The position numbers were made by a program, and so were the translations under genes. This document shows positions 23,773 to 33,346 of a stretch of DNA of 64,000 bases, piece after piece. Each line of letters begins with the position of its first letter. The stretch's first letter is position 1. The stretch is from Palleronia sediminis. GTDB taxonomy: Bacteria > Pseudomonadota > Alphaproteobacteria > Rhodobacterales > Rhodobacteraceae. Under the pieces are notes generated by a model. The model was not told the origin of the DNA. It worked only from the letters and a program-made list of their open reading frames with translations, and did not search any database. The stretch spans positions 124,001 through 188,000 of the forward strand of contig NZ_SNAA01000005.1 of the NCBI RefSeq assembly GCF_004358695.1, read 5' to 3'.

Positions 23773-25637
23773 GCCCCCTGCGTCTCTTCGATCAGGACCA
23801 GCGGCAGGGTGATCGTCACGCGCAGCCCCTCGGGCCGCCAATCCGTCACCAGATCGCCCTTGAGCTGCCCCTCGACCACCGTTCGGACGAGCTGGCTGCC
23901 GAAACCGGTGGCGCCCGGCTCCTGCTCGATCGCCGGGCCGTCGCGTTCCTCCCAGATCAGCGACAGGGCGGCGTCGCCGCGCGTCCACGTCACCGATAGC
24001 CGGCCGCCCGGTACCGACAGCGCACCGTATTTCGCCGCGTTGGTCGCTAGTTCGTGCAGCACCAGCGCGAGGTTCGTCACCCCGTCGGGGCTGATATGCA
24101 GCGCCGGGCCGGACATCGACAGGTGTTCGGTCGCGTGCATGAGGTGCGGCGAGATCAGCGCCGCGACCAGTTCCGACACGGCGATGGCCTGTCTAGGCCC
24201 CGCCTCGCCCCCGATCGAGGGGCGGATGAGGTCATGCGCCGTGGCCAGCGCCCGCACCCGGTTGCGCAGCGACTCGGCCATTTCGCGCGGTGTATGGCTG
24301 ACCCGCGCGGTCATCGAGATCATCCCGCCCACCACGGTGAACAGGTTCTTGACCCGGTGGTTGAGCTCGCGGATCAGCGCCTCGCGGCCTTCGTTCTGGC
24401 GGTTTTCCTCGGTAACGTCGCGCAGGAACAGCAAGAGCCGCTCGTCGTCGGGAAAGATGCGGATCTCGAACACCTGGCCCTCGGCCGTGGTCGCCTCGAG
24501 CGCGGCGGGGCTGCTGCCGTCGCGCGCGGCGCGGAACGCGCTTTCCAGATCGAGCCCGCTGCCCGCGGGCAGCAGCGAAAAGATGGACGTGCCCTCCAGC
24601 CTTTCCGCCCCCCGGCCCAGCTTGTCCAGAACCGCGGCATTGGCAAAGATCACCCTGTTCTCGCCGTCGATCTGCAGGATGCCGTCGCTCGTCAGGTCGT
24701 GGAACCGGGCCAGCCGCGCGTCGCGGCGGCGCAGCTCGGCCCGGTCGCGCTTGCGCTCGGTCTGGTCGATGACCACCCCCACGGCCAGGTCCGACCCCTC
24801 GACCCGCCGCGCCGTCACGTCAAGCTCGACCGACCTGCCATCGTCCAGGCGGAACACCATCGGCTCGTTCGTCACCGCCTCGCCATGCAGCGCGGCGCGC
24901 ACGATGGGATAGTCCTCTTCGCGCAGCGGGCGGCCGTCGGGATGCTCGGCGTTGAACCGGACATGGCCCGCGACCCCCTGGGAAGGGTCGGACACGTCGC
25001 TTGCGATCTCGCGCAGCTTGCGGTTGCGCATGACGATCTCGGCCGTGCCGCGTCGCGCCACCACCACGCCCACCGGCAGCTCGTTCAGGATCGCGTGGAA
25101 CGATTCACGCTCGCGCCGCGCGATATCGAGGTTCTGGCGCAGCCGGATCTCGCTTTCGACGCCGGTCGCGATCTCGGTCATCAGCTCGATCTCGTCGTCG
25201 CTCCAGTCGCGGGGCCGGTCCGTGATCGCGCAGAGCGAACCCAGCGTGTAGCCATGCACATCGCGCAGAGGCACGCCGAGATAGCCCACCGCGTTCATGT
25301 CGGTCACCGCCCCGTTGCCCGCGAGGACCGGGTGCGCGCGGGCATCGCGCACGACCAGCGGCGCGTCGCGCGCGACGACATGCTGGCAGAACGAATGGCT
25401 GAGCGGCGTCTCGCGCGTCTGCGACAAGGGCGCCCGCAGGCCGCTTTGCGCCTTGAAGAACTGGCGCCCCGGCTCGACCAGCGACACCAGGCTGACAGGC
25501 ACGCCGAGGCATCTTTTGACCAGCGACACGGCGCGGTCGAATGCCGGCTCGGCCGGGCTGTCGAGCAGCCCGGTCGCCCGAAGGCTGTCGAGACGCCCGC
25601 CGTCATGCAGGGCGGAAAGCTCCGGGCGGTCGGTCAT
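23769..25637 (-). CDS. HWE-family sensor histidine kinase, GAF-PAS-PAS
   Basis: Soluble sensor kinase of 622 residues. An N-terminal GAF domain (about 15-165; SLCAITDRPRDWSDDE is typical) is followed by two PAS domains (about 175-295 and 305-410) and an HWE kinase core. The phosphoacceptor is His427 in ELNHRVKNLF; LHELATNAAKYGALS is the N box, and WEERDGP and GFGSQLVR complete the HWE pattern. No membrane segment is present, so it senses a cytosolic signal (light or redox through PAS/GAF is possible, not shown). ATG 25637 has GAGG upstream. It is coupled to the receiver-like gene. Confidence 0.9.
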   Translation of the reverse strand: MTDRPELSALHDGGRLDSLRATGLLDSPAEPAFDRAVSLVKRCLGVPVSLVSLVEPGRQFFKAQSGLRAPLSQTRETPLSHSFCQHVVARDAPLVVRDARAHPVLAGNGAVTDMNAVGYLGVPLRDVHGYTLGSLCAITDRPRDWSDDEIELMTEIATGVESEIRLRQNLDIARRERESFHAILNELPVGVVVARRGTAEIVMRNRKLREIASDVSDPSQGVAGHVRFNAEHPDGRPLREEDYPIVRAALHGEAVTNEPMVFRLDDGRSVELDVTARRVEGSDLAVGVVIDQTERKRDRAELRRRDARLARFHDLTSDGILQIDGENRVIFANAAVLDKLGRGAERLEGTSIFSLLPAGSGLDLESAFRAARDGSSPAALEATTAEGQVFEIRIFPDDERLLLFLRDVTEENRQNEGREALIRELNHRVKNLFTVVGGMISMTARVSHTPREMAESLRNRVRALATAHDLIRPSIGGEAGPRQAIAVSELVAALISPHLMHATEHLSMSGPALHISPDGVTNLALVLHELATNAAKYGALSVPGGRLSVTWTRGDAALSLIWEERDGPAIEQEPGATGFGSQLVRTVVEGQLKGDLVTDWRPEGLRVTITLPLVLIEETQGA

Positions 25638-25721
25638 TGCGGGCAATCCTCGGGACATGGCGGGCAAGGCCTCGCGCGGCGAAAGGGTGCCGGGCAGCGG
25701 CTCGGGCGCGACGACTGCGAA

Positions 25722-25750
25722 ATAATGGGCAGATCGCCCGATATGCGCAA
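25722..25750 (-). promoter_or_regulatory. Putative promoter of the HWE kinase
   Basis: Minus-strand -35 TTGCGC (25745-25750), a 17-base spacer, -10 CATTAT (25722-25727), about 85 bases before the kinase ATG. The other half of this 228-base gap, before treZ, shows no clear promoter. Confidence 0.45.
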
Positions 25751-25865
25751 GCGGGGATCGCGGCGGCCGGCGCGGCAGCCTCTTTCGCGGCCGCATTGAA
25801 CCGCGCGGCCCCGGCCGGCGTTTTGCCATGCGGCGCAATGGGCCGCGCGGGATTACGGGGGCGGG

Positions 25866-27593
25866 ATGGAACACGGGAAACGGGCTTGGGGCGCGACACG
25901 CCGACCGGACGGGGCATGGGATATCGCGACATGGGCCCCCTCGGCCGAAGGCGTCGCGCTGGTGCTGGACGAGGCGCGCCATTCGATGGAACGGGATGCC
26001 GAGGGCTGGCACCACATCCGCGTCGAGGCCGCGCCCGGCGCGCGCTATGGTTTCGAGATCGGCGGGCGGGTCTTTCCCGACCCGGCCTCGCGGCGGCAGG
26101 ATGGCGGTGTCGCCGCCCGCTCGGTGTTGGTCGATCCCGGCGCGCTGATCCACCACGCGACATGGACCGGGCGCGACTGGGCCGAGGCCGTCATCCTCGA
26201 ACTCCATGTCGGCACCTTCACCGCGCAGGGCACGCTTCGCGCCGCGGCCGAACGTCTGCACGGGCTGGCCGATCTCGGGATCACCGCCATCGGGCTGATG
26301 CCGCTCGCCCAGTTCGAGGGCGAGCGCGGCTGGGGCTATGACGGCGTTCTGCCCTACGCGATCCATCCCGCCTACGGCACGCCCGACGACATGGCGGCCT
26401 TCGTGCGGATCGCGCATGAGGCCGGGCTGATGGTGCTGATCGACGCGGTCTACAACCATTTCGGCCCCGAGGGCGACGTGCTGGGCCAGGTCTGCCCCGA
26501 GTTCTTCGACGCGGAGCGGCACACCCCCTGGGGCGCGGCGATAGATTTCGACCGCCCCGAGGTGCAGGATTTCTTTATCGGCAATGCCGAGATGTGGCTG
26601 CGCGACTACCGGGCGGACGGGCTGCGGCTCGACGCGGTGCACCAGATCGGCCGGGCCGAGGATACCTGGTTCCTGACCCGCATGGCCGAGCGGCTCGCCC
26701 CGCTCGAGGAAAAGGGCCGGCGCATCCATCTCGTGACCGAGGACGAACGCAACCTCGCAAGCTACGTCTCGGGGGACCATCCTATCCGCGCCCAGTGGAA
26801 CGACGACTGGCACCACGCGATCCACTGCCTTCTGACCGGCGAAAGCGCGTCCTATTACCGCCCCTTCTCGGTCGATCCCTTCGGCGATCTCGTTACCGCC
26901 ATGCGCGACGGGCAGGTCGACCAGGGGCAGCCCCGCCCGCATCAGGACACCCCCCGCGGCGAGCCGTCGGGCCACCTGCCGCCCGATCATTTCGTCAACG
27001 CCAACCAGACCCACGACCAGGTCGGCAACCGCGCCATGGGCGAGCGGCTGGTGGCGCTGACCGACCCGGCCACGGCGCAGGTCGTCCACGCCATGCTGCT
27101 CTGCGCGCCCTTCATTCCCATGCTCTTCATGGGCGAAGAGGTGGGCGCCCGCGCGCCGTTCCAGTTCTTCACCGATTTCCACGGCGATCTCGCCGATGCC
27201 GTGCGGCAGGGGCGGCGGTCCGAGTTTCCCGAATTCGCCGATGCCCGCGACGAGATCCCCGACCCCAATGCCCGCCAGACCTTTGCCGATTCGCGCCCCT
27301 ATGCCCGCGCGGCCGAGGATGCCGAGGACTGGCGCGCGCTGACCCGTCATTGCCTCGGCCTGCGCCACGAGCATGTGATCCCGCTTCTGTCCAGCGGCTG
27401 GCACGGCACCGAGGTCGACCGCCTGTCCGACAGGTCGCTGCGCGCGCGCTGGCGTTTCGCCGACGGCACGCTCGAGATCGCCTTCACCATGGAGGGCGAG
27501 CCGCCCTCGGGCAGCGACGACATGCGCGAGATCTATTATCACAAGGCGGAGACCGGCGCCGGACTTCGCGTGGGCATCGGAGACCCTCAATGA
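25866..27593 (+). CDS. treZ: Malto-oligosyltrehalose trehalohydrolase
   Basis: GH13 enzyme that releases trehalose from maltooligosyl-trehalose made by TreY. The 575-residue protein has an N-terminal carbohydrate-binding fold (WDIATWAPSAEGVALVL), the TIM-barrel motifs DAVYNHFGPEG, DGLRLDAVHQI (nucleophile Asp), VTEDERN (acid Glu) and NQTHDQVGNR, and a C-terminal beta domain. The stop overlaps the treY ATG (ATGA), so both halves of the TreY/TreZ route from alpha-glucan to trehalose are co-translated. Trehalose probably serves as a compatible solute. Confidence 0.96.
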   Translation: MEHGKRAWGATRRPDGAWDIATWAPSAEGVALVLDEARHSMERDAEGWHHIRVEAAPGARYGFEIGGRVFPDPASRRQDGGVAARSVLVDPGALIHHATWTGRDWAEAVILELHVGTFTAQGTLRAAAERLHGLADLGITAIGLMPLAQFEGERGWGYDGVLPYAIHPAYGTPDDMAAFVRIAHEAGLMVLIDAVYNHFGPEGDVLGQVCPEFFDAERHTPWGAAIDFDRPEVQDFFIGNAEMWLRDYRADGLRLDAVHQIGRAEDTWFLTRMAERLAPLEEKGRRIHLVTEDERNLASYVSGDHPIRAQWNDDWHHAIHCLLTGESASYYRPFSVDPFGDLVTAMRDGQVDQGQPRPHQDTPRGEPSGHLPPDHFVNANQTHDQVGNRAMGERLVALTDPATAQVVHAMLLCAPFIPMLFMGEEVGARAPFQFFTDFHGDLADAVRQGRRSEFPEFADARDEIPDPNARQTFADSRPYARAAEDAEDWRALTRHCLGLRHEHVIPLLSSGWHGTEVDRLSDRSLRARWRFADGTLEIAFTMEGEPPSGSDDMREIYYHKAETGAGLRVGIGDPQ

Positions 27594-29845
27594 CATTCAC
27601 AGCCTCCTACCGGGTCCAGCTTCGCGAGGGGATGGATTTCGCGGCCCTGCGCGACCGCCTGCCGCAGATCGCGGCTTTGGGGGTGAGCCATCTCTACCTG
27701 CCGCCGATCCTGGCCGCGCAACCCGGTTCGACCCATGGCTATGACGTGACCGACCCGACGCGGATCGACCCCGCGCTCGGCGGGCGCGACGGGTTCGAGG
27801 CGCTGTCGCGCGCGGCCCGCGATGCGGGGCTCGAGATCATCCTCGACATCGTGCCGAACCACATGGCCTTCGGGCTCGACACGCCCTGGCTGGTCGATGT
27901 GCTGCGCCACGGGCAGCAGAGCGAACACGCCCCCGTCTTCGATATCGACTGGGCGGCGGGGCCGCTGGTCCTGCCATGGGCGATCGAGCCGCTGGCCGAG
28001 ACGGCAGAGGCGGGCGGCGTCGCGATCGAGGGCGACAGCATGCGCGTCGGCGCGCTGTCGCTGCCCCTCGCCCCCGGTACCGCGGACGACGCGACCGGCC
28101 CCCTGTCGCCCGAACAGGCCGAGACCGTAATGGGGCGGCAGGCCTGGCGTCTCCTGCCATGGCAGCTCGAACGCGACAGCATCACGCATCGCCGCTTCTT
28201 CTCGGTCACGGGCCTGATCGGCGTGCGGGTCGAGGACGCGGCCGTGTTCGAACGCACCCATGCCGAAGTGCTCGACCTCGCGCGGCAGGGGTTGATCCAC
28301 GGGCTGCGCGTCGATCACGTCGATGGGCTCGTCGATCCGGGCGGCTATCTCGAACGCCTGGCCGCAAGCCTGCCCGACCTGCCGATCTGGGTCGAAAAGA
28401 TCCTCGTGACCGGCGAAACCCTGCGGGACTGGCCCGTTGCCGGCACCACCGGCTACGAGGCCGCGGCCGTCATCGCGCAAAGCCTCACCGACCCCGACGG
28501 GCTCAAGGTCATCGACGCGCTCTGGCGCGAGGCCACCGGGATCGAGGGCGATTTCCACGCCCAGGTCGAGACGGCCAAGCGCGAGATGCTGACCGACGAG
28601 CTTGCCGCCGAGCTGCGTCAGCTTCGCGGTCTCGCCGAGGCGGTGGCCGAGGACGAAGGCCGCCCCACCGGCCCCGAGATCCTGCGCGAGGCGCTGAGCG
28701 AACTGCTCACCGCCTTTCCCCGCTATCGCAGCTATATCGGCGCGGGCGCCGATGCCGACGATCGCGCGATCTGGACGGACAGCGCCGATCACGCCGCGCA
28801 GAACGTGCGCCTGCGTGACGAGATCGACTGGGTCGTGGCGCGCATCCTCGAGGGCGAAACCGCACCCGCGCGGCGGCTTGCCGTGCGGATGGAACAGGTC
28901 TCGGGCGCGCTGCTGGCCAAGGCGCATGAGGACACGGCCGGGTTCCGGTTCAACCGGCTGCTCTCGGCCAACGAGGTCGGCGCCGATCCCGACCGTCCCA
29001 CAGCCCGAACCGCCGAGATCGCGGCCTTCTGGTCCGACCGCCAGGCGCAATGGCCCCACGCCCTGACGCTCGGCTCGAGCCACGACACCAAGCGCAGCGA
29101 AGACGCCCGCGCCCGGATCGCCGCCATCACCCACGCCCCCGACGCCTTTGCCGCGCTCTGGCGCGAGGCCGAGGGGCTGCCCGGCGCGGGGACGCTCGAG
29201 GCGAACCGGCGGTTCTACGCCATGCAGGCGGCGCTGGCTCTCTGGGGCGCCCCCGAGGCGGCCGAGCGCGTGGCCGCGCACATGGTCAAGGCGCTGCGCG
29301 AGGGCAAGGAGGTCAGCTACTGGATCGCCCCCGACGAGGCGCTCGAGGCGCGGATGCAGGATTGGGTCCGCGCGCTCATGGCCCGCTGGGACGACACCCG
29401 CCCGCCCGACCTGCTGCGGCTGGTCGAGATCGGCGAAAGCCTGTCGCTGGCCGAGCTGGCCCTGCGCTGCATCGCGCCCGGAATGCCCGATATCTACCAG
29501 GGCGGCGAAGGCGCGATCCTGCACCTGACCGACCCCGACAACCGCCGCCCGCCTGACTGGGCGGCGCTGGCACGCCTGCCCGCGGACGACCGACTCGCCG
29601 ACCGCAAGGCGCGGCTTGTCCGCCATGCGCTCGCGCTGCGCGCGGATGCCCCCGCGCTGTTCGCCGAGGGCGCGGTGGAGTGGACCGCGCGCGACGGCAG
29701 CCGCGCCATGACCCGCCGCCACGAGGGCGCGCGCGTCGCCGTCGAGATCGGGACGGGTGCCGCGCCGGCAGGGATGCGCGAGATATGGGCCGACCCCGGA
29801 TCGGGGGCGGGATTTCCCGTGCGGCTGCTAAGTGAAAAGACATAG
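27590..29845 (+). CDS. treY: Malto-oligosyltrehalose synthase
   Basis: GH13 transglucosylase that turns the reducing end of malto-oligosaccharides into a trehalose unit. The 751-residue protein begins SYRVQLREGMDF, and shows SHLYLPPIL, HGYDVTDPTRIDPALGG, VPNHMAF, GLRVDHVDGLVDP (catalytic Asp region), WVEKIL (Glu) and SSHDTKRSEDAR, all TreY signatures. ATG 27590 overlaps the treZ stop. It is a little longer than common TreY enzymes (about 720). glgC follows after 100 bases on the same strand. Confidence 0.95.
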   Translation: MTFTASYRVQLREGMDFAALRDRLPQIAALGVSHLYLPPILAAQPGSTHGYDVTDPTRIDPALGGRDGFEALSRAARDAGLEIILDIVPNHMAFGLDTPWLVDVLRHGQQSEHAPVFDIDWAAGPLVLPWAIEPLAETAEAGGVAIEGDSMRVGALSLPLAPGTADDATGPLSPEQAETVMGRQAWRLLPWQLERDSITHRRFFSVTGLIGVRVEDAAVFERTHAEVLDLARQGLIHGLRVDHVDGLVDPGGYLERLAASLPDLPIWVEKILVTGETLRDWPVAGTTGYEAAAVIAQSLTDPDGLKVIDALWREATGIEGDFHAQVETAKREMLTDELAAELRQLRGLAEAVAEDEGRPTGPEILREALSELLTAFPRYRSYIGAGADADDRAIWTDSADHAAQNVRLRDEIDWVVARILEGETAPARRLAVRMEQVSGALLAKAHEDTAGFRFNRLLSANEVGADPDRPTARTAEIAAFWSDRQAQWPHALTLGSSHDTKRSEDARARIAAITHAPDAFAALWREAEGLPGAGTLEANRRFYAMQAALALWGAPEAAERVAAHMVKALREGKEVSYWIAPDEALEARMQDWVRALMARWDDTRPPDLLRLVEIGESLSLAELALRCIAPGMPDIYQGGEGAILHLTDPDNRRPPDWAALARLPADDRLADRKARLVRHALALRADAPALFAEGAVEWTARDGSRAMTRRHEGARVAVEIGTGAAPAGMREIWADPGSGAGFPVRLLSEKT

Positions 29846-29945
29846 ACGCCTGAATTTCGGGCGAAAATCCCCGGTATCGCGGAACCGTATCGGGGGGTGG
29901 GGCATTGCGGGGTTAACGCTTCATGAACGGTCGGGAGGCCCGGTT

Positions 29946-31070
29946 ATGCCCCATTCCTGCAACCTGGCCGCCCCCGTTCCCGCCACGTCGGCCGCGGCCG
30001 GAACGCGGGTCGCGGCGATCGTGCTGGCGGGCGGACGGGGCACGCGCCTGCACGAGCTGACCGATACGCTGTGCAAACCGGCCGTCCCCTTTCTCGGCGA
30101 GAACCGGATCATCGACTTCACCATGGGCAATCTTTGCCGCTCGGGCTTCGGCGCGGCGACGGTGGCCACGCAATACCGCGCCGCGCCCCTGCACGGGCAC
30201 CTGCGGCGCACGTGGTCGGACCGCATCGCGCTGCGGCTGCGCCATGGCCCGACCGTCACCGGCCGCCGCGAGGGGTCGCGCGGCACTGCCGACGCGGTGC
30301 GCATCCTCATGGACGAGATCGACGCTTCGGGCGCGCGCGAGCTGCTGGTCCTCGCCGCCGACCACGTCTATCGCATGGATTACCGCGACCTCATCGCCGA
30401 TCACCGGCGGCGTCACGCCTCGGTCACGGTCGCCGTGGATCTGGTGCCGCGCGCCACCGCCTCGGCCTTCGGAGTGCTCGCCGCCGATCCGGGCGGGCGG
30501 ATCTCGCGCTTCGTCGAAAAGCCCGCGAACCCGCCGGGCTGCGCGGGCGATCCGTCGCGCTCGATGGTCAGCATGGGGCTCTATGTCTTCGACTGGGCCT
30601 GGCTGCGCGCGCATCTGGCCCAGGTTCCCGAGGCGTTGGATTTCGGACATGACATCCTGCCCGTCGCCGTGACCGAAGGGCGCGCCATCGTCCATGCGCC
30701 GGGCCGGGCGCGGCCGTTCTACTGGCGCGACGTGGGCACGCTCGACGGGCTGCTCGACGCGGCGCTCGATTTCGCCTCCGACACGCCGCCCTTTCCCCTG
30801 CCCCGGCCGCTGCGCCCCGCGCAGATGCGGCTGCGCGACCGACATCACGGCATCGTCGATTCGCTGCTCATGCCGCGCACGATGGTCTCGGAGGGCGCGC
30901 TGCTCAGCCGCTGCATCGTGGCGCCGGGCAGCGTCCTGCCCTTCGGCACGCGGATCGGCGTCGATGCCGGGCGCGACGCGCAGTTCTATCGCTGCAGCGG
31001 GCGCGGCACGGTGCTGGTCACGCCCGAGATGATCCGCGACGCCGCCCCCCGCGCGGGCGCGCGGGCCTGA
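29946..31070 (+). CDS. glgC: Short glucose-1-phosphate adenylyltransferase
   Basis: ADP-glucose pyrophosphorylase-like nucleotidyltransferase that makes ADP-glucose for glycogen-type alpha-glucan. Motifs present: VLAGGRGTRLHELT, CKPAVPFLGENRIIDF, GSRGTADAV, AADHVYRMDY, FVEKP and the SMGLYVFDW segment. At 374 residues it is about 40-50 shorter than typical GlgC, mostly in the C-terminal beta-helix (allosteric) part. Placed right after treY, it may feed the same glucan pool that TreYZ uses. No glgA, glgB or glgX is in the window. The exact nucleotide preference is not proven by sequence. Confidence 0.83.
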   Translation: MPHSCNLAAPVPATSAAAGTRVAAIVLAGGRGTRLHELTDTLCKPAVPFLGENRIIDFTMGNLCRSGFGAATVATQYRAAPLHGHLRRTWSDRIALRLRHGPTVTGRREGSRGTADAVRILMDEIDASGARELLVLAADHVYRMDYRDLIADHRRRHASVTVAVDLVPRATASAFGVLAADPGGRISRFVEKPANPPGCAGDPSRSMVSMGLYVFDWAWLRAHLAQVPEALDFGHDILPVAVTEGRAIVHAPGRARPFYWRDVGTLDGLLDAALDFASDTPPFPLPRPLRPAQMRLRDRHHGIVDSLLMPRTMVSEGALLSRCIVAPGSVLPFGTRIGVDAGRDAQFYRCSGRGTVLVTPEMIRDAAPRAGARA

Positions 31071-31079
31071 TCCGAACTC

Positions 31080-31095
31080 TTCTCTTTCCAAATAC
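31080..31095 (+). repeat. Post-stop element, copy B
   Basis: TTCTCTTTCCAAATAC, a shorter variant of copies A and C, 9 bases after the glgC stop. Confidence 0.5.
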
Positions 31096-31145
31096 CCGAT
31101 ACCGCGCGCGCCGCCTTGCGCACCGGCCGGGCCCTGCGCGCGCCC

Positions 31146-32582
31146 TCAGCCAAAGCCCGCCGCGAAACGCGCCGCGTCGCGATAGCGGGCATGTCCGGCG
31201 GCGAACGCGTCCGACAACGCTTCGACGGGCTCGATCCGCCGCGCGACGGGGGGGGCGGCGGCCGCGGTGTCGCCCGTGGCGGCCATCCGGCCCAGCCGCG
31301 CCGCACCCAGCGCGGCCCCGTATTCGCCCGCCTGCGGCACGTCCACCGGCACGTCCAGCGCCGTCGCGATGGCCTCGAGCCAGTAGTCCGAGCGGCTGCC
31401 CCCGCCGACGGCCACGAGGCTGTCGATGGCGGTTCCCGTCTCGGCCAGCGCATCGCGGCAATCGCGCAGTGCGAATGTCACGCCCTCGATCACCGCGCGG
31501 GTCGCGGCCGCACGGTCGGTCGCGTGGTCGAGCCCCAAAAAGGCGCCGCGCGCGGTGGCCGAGTTCAGCGGGGTCCGCTCTCCGCCCAGGTAGGGCAGGA
31601 AAACGGGGCGCCCCGGCGCCCGCAACTCGTCCAGCCCGGCGGTCAGCGCGGCGGGATCCTCGCCCATCAGGCGCGCCGCCCAGTTCAGCGAATCGGTGGC
31701 CGACAGGATCACCCCCATCTGGTGCCACGTCCCGGCCAGCGCGTGGCAAAAGCTGTGCACCGCCGTCTCGGGGCGCGGGCTGAACCCTTCGGTCGCGGCA
31801 AACAGCACCCCCGACGTGCCCAGCGACACAAAGGCCTGCCCCCGCGCCACGACTCCCATCCCGATGGCCGAGGAGGCGTTGTCCCCGGCCCCGCCCGCGA
31901 CCGGCACGCCCTCGGGCAGGCCGTGACGCTGGGCCAGCACGGCCCTGAGCCCGCCAGAAACCTCGGCGCCCTCGACCAGCCGCCCCACCGCCGCGCGGTC
32001 GAGCCCCGAACGCGCCAGCAGATCGTCGCTCCAGTCGCGCGCACCGACGTCGAGCCATGCCGTCCCCGAGGCGTCCGACATCTCGGCCACGCGCTCTCCG
32101 GTCAGGTAGAGCCGCAGGAAATCCTTGGGCAACAGGCAGGCCGAAACGCGGTCCCAGGTCTCGGGCTCGGTCTCGCGGACCCAGGCGGCCTTGGGCGCGG
32201 AAAAGCCCGGAAAGACGATATTGCCGGTGATCTCGCGCCAGCCCGGCTCGGCATCCATGCGCGCGGCCTGGTCGTGGGCGCGCGTGTCGTTCCACATCAT
32301 GCAGGGCCGCAGCACCCGGTCGACCGCGTCCAGCAGCACGACGCCATGCATGTGCCCCGAAAGCCCGATTCCGGCGACCGCGCCCAGATCGGCGCGCCCA
32401 CCCAGCGCGGTCAGCACCGTGTCCGTGGCCGCCAGCCAGTCGCCCGGATCCTGCTCGGACCAGCCGTCGCGCGGCCGCGTTCCGGTCAGCGGCACGGTCT
32501 CTTCGGCGATCACGCCCTCGTTCTCGTCGATCAGCAGCGCCTTGAGCGACGACGTTCCCAGGTCCAGCCCCAGATACATCAT
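31146..32582 (-). CDS. xylB: Xylulokinase
   Basis: FGGY-family sugar kinase that phosphorylates D-xylulose to xylulose 5-phosphate. The 478-residue protein begins [17 protein letters not shown] with the ATPase phosphate-binding motif and includes GLSGHMHG (about residues 79-86), MWNDTRA, and [13 protein letters not shown] in the second half, all as in XylB. ATG 32582 overlaps the stop of the upstream ATPase (ATGA). It is the last gene of xylF-H-G-B. No xylose isomerase (xylA) is in the window, so the isomerase or an oxidative route must be elsewhere. Confidence 0.93.
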   Translation of the reverse strand: MMYLGLDLGTSSLKALLIDENEGVIAEETVPLTGTRPRDGWSEQDPGDWLAATDTVLTALGGRADLGAVAGIGLSGHMHGVVLLDAVDRVLRPCMMWNDTRAHDQAARMDAEPGWREITGNIVFPGFSAPKAAWVRETEPETWDRVSACLLPKDFLRLYLTGERVAEMSDASGTAWLDVGARDWSDDLLARSGLDRAAVGRLVEGAEVSGGLRAVLAQRHGLPEGVPVAGGAGDNASSAIGMGVVARGQAFVSLGTSGVLFAATEGFSPRPETAVHSFCHALAGTWHQMGVILSATDSLNWAARLMGEDPAALTAGLDELRAPGRPVFLPYLGGERTPLNSATARGAFLGLDHATDRAAATRAVIEGVTFALRDCRDALAETGTAIDSLVAVGGGSRSDYWLEAIATALDVPVDVPQAGEYGAALGAARLGRMAATGDTAAAAPPVARRIEPVEALSDAFAAGHARYRDAARFAAGFG

Positions 32583-33346
32583 GCCGCCAGGTGCTCGGGC
32601 GTCTTGCCGGCGATGATCATGCCCAGCAGATCGTCGGTCGAGACCTTGTCGACCTCGACCACGCCGACGAGCTCGCCGTTCTTCATCACCGCCGCCCGGT
32701 CGCAAAGCCGTTTCACCTGGTGCACGTCATGGTCGATGAGAAAGATCCCCAGCCCCTGTTTCTTGAGCTCCTGGATCAGCTCGGCGACCATCTGCGTCTC
32801 TTGCGGGCCGAGCGCTGCGGTGGGTTCGTCCATGACGAGGATCTTCGCCTCGAAATAGACCGCGCGGGCGATGGCGACCGACTGGCGCTGCCCGCCCGAC
32901 AGCGACGAGACGGGGGCCGCGAACTTGCGGAAATTGGGATTGAGCCGCTTGAAGATCCGGCGCGTCTCGGCCTCCATCGCGGCATCGTCGACAAAGCCCA
33001 GCGCGGTGGTCAGCTCGCGCCCGAGAAACAGGTTCGACGCGGCGTCGAGATTGTCGGCCAGCGCGAGCGTCTGGTAGATCGTCTCGATATTGTAGGTGCG
33101 GGCATCGCGCGGCGTCTGGATATCGGCCTTCTTGCCGTTGACGAAGATCTCGCCCGAATCCTGCCTGTAGGCGCCCGACAGGCACTTGATGAGCGTCGAT
33201 TTGCCCGCCCCGTTATGCCCCAACAGGCCCACGACCTCGCCGGGGAACAGGTCGACCGAGACGTGATCGACGGCCTTGATACCGCCGAACGAGATCGAGA
33301 TATCGCGCATCTCGACCAATGGGGTTCCGCTGCGATCGACCATCAT
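32579..33346 (-). CDS. xylG: Xylose ABC transporter ATPase, single ABC domain
   Basis: ATPase of a sugar ABC importer. The 255-residue protein has one nucleotide-binding domain only: GHNGAGKST (Walker A, about residues 43-51), [14 protein letters not shown] (signature), [10 protein letters not shown] (Walker B) and the H-loop in LIDHDVH. Typical XylG has two ABC domains (about 500 residues), so this single-domain form, as in FrcA-type systems, probably works as a homodimer. It overlaps xylH and xylB by four bases each. Sugar identity rests on the xylF, xylB and xylR neighbours. Confidence 0.9.
   Translation of the reverse strand: MMVDRSGTPLVEMRDISISFGGIKAVDHVSVDLFPGEVVGLLGHNGAGKSTLIKCLSGAYRQDSGEIFVNGKKADIQTPRDARTYNIETIYQTLALADNLDAASNLFLGRELTTALGFVDDAAMEAETRRIFKRLNPNFRKFAAPVSSLSGGQRQSVAIARAVYFEAKILVMDEPTAALGPQETQMVAELIQELKKQGLGIFLIDHDVHQVKRLCDRAAVMKNGELVGVVEVDKVSTDDLLGMIIAGKTPEHLAA

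Noticed and set aside
19327..24912. An 1861-codon plus-strand open frame opposite argF, argD and the kinase
   Set aside because: It is another GC-driven shadow; no motif, and it runs through several independent real genes.
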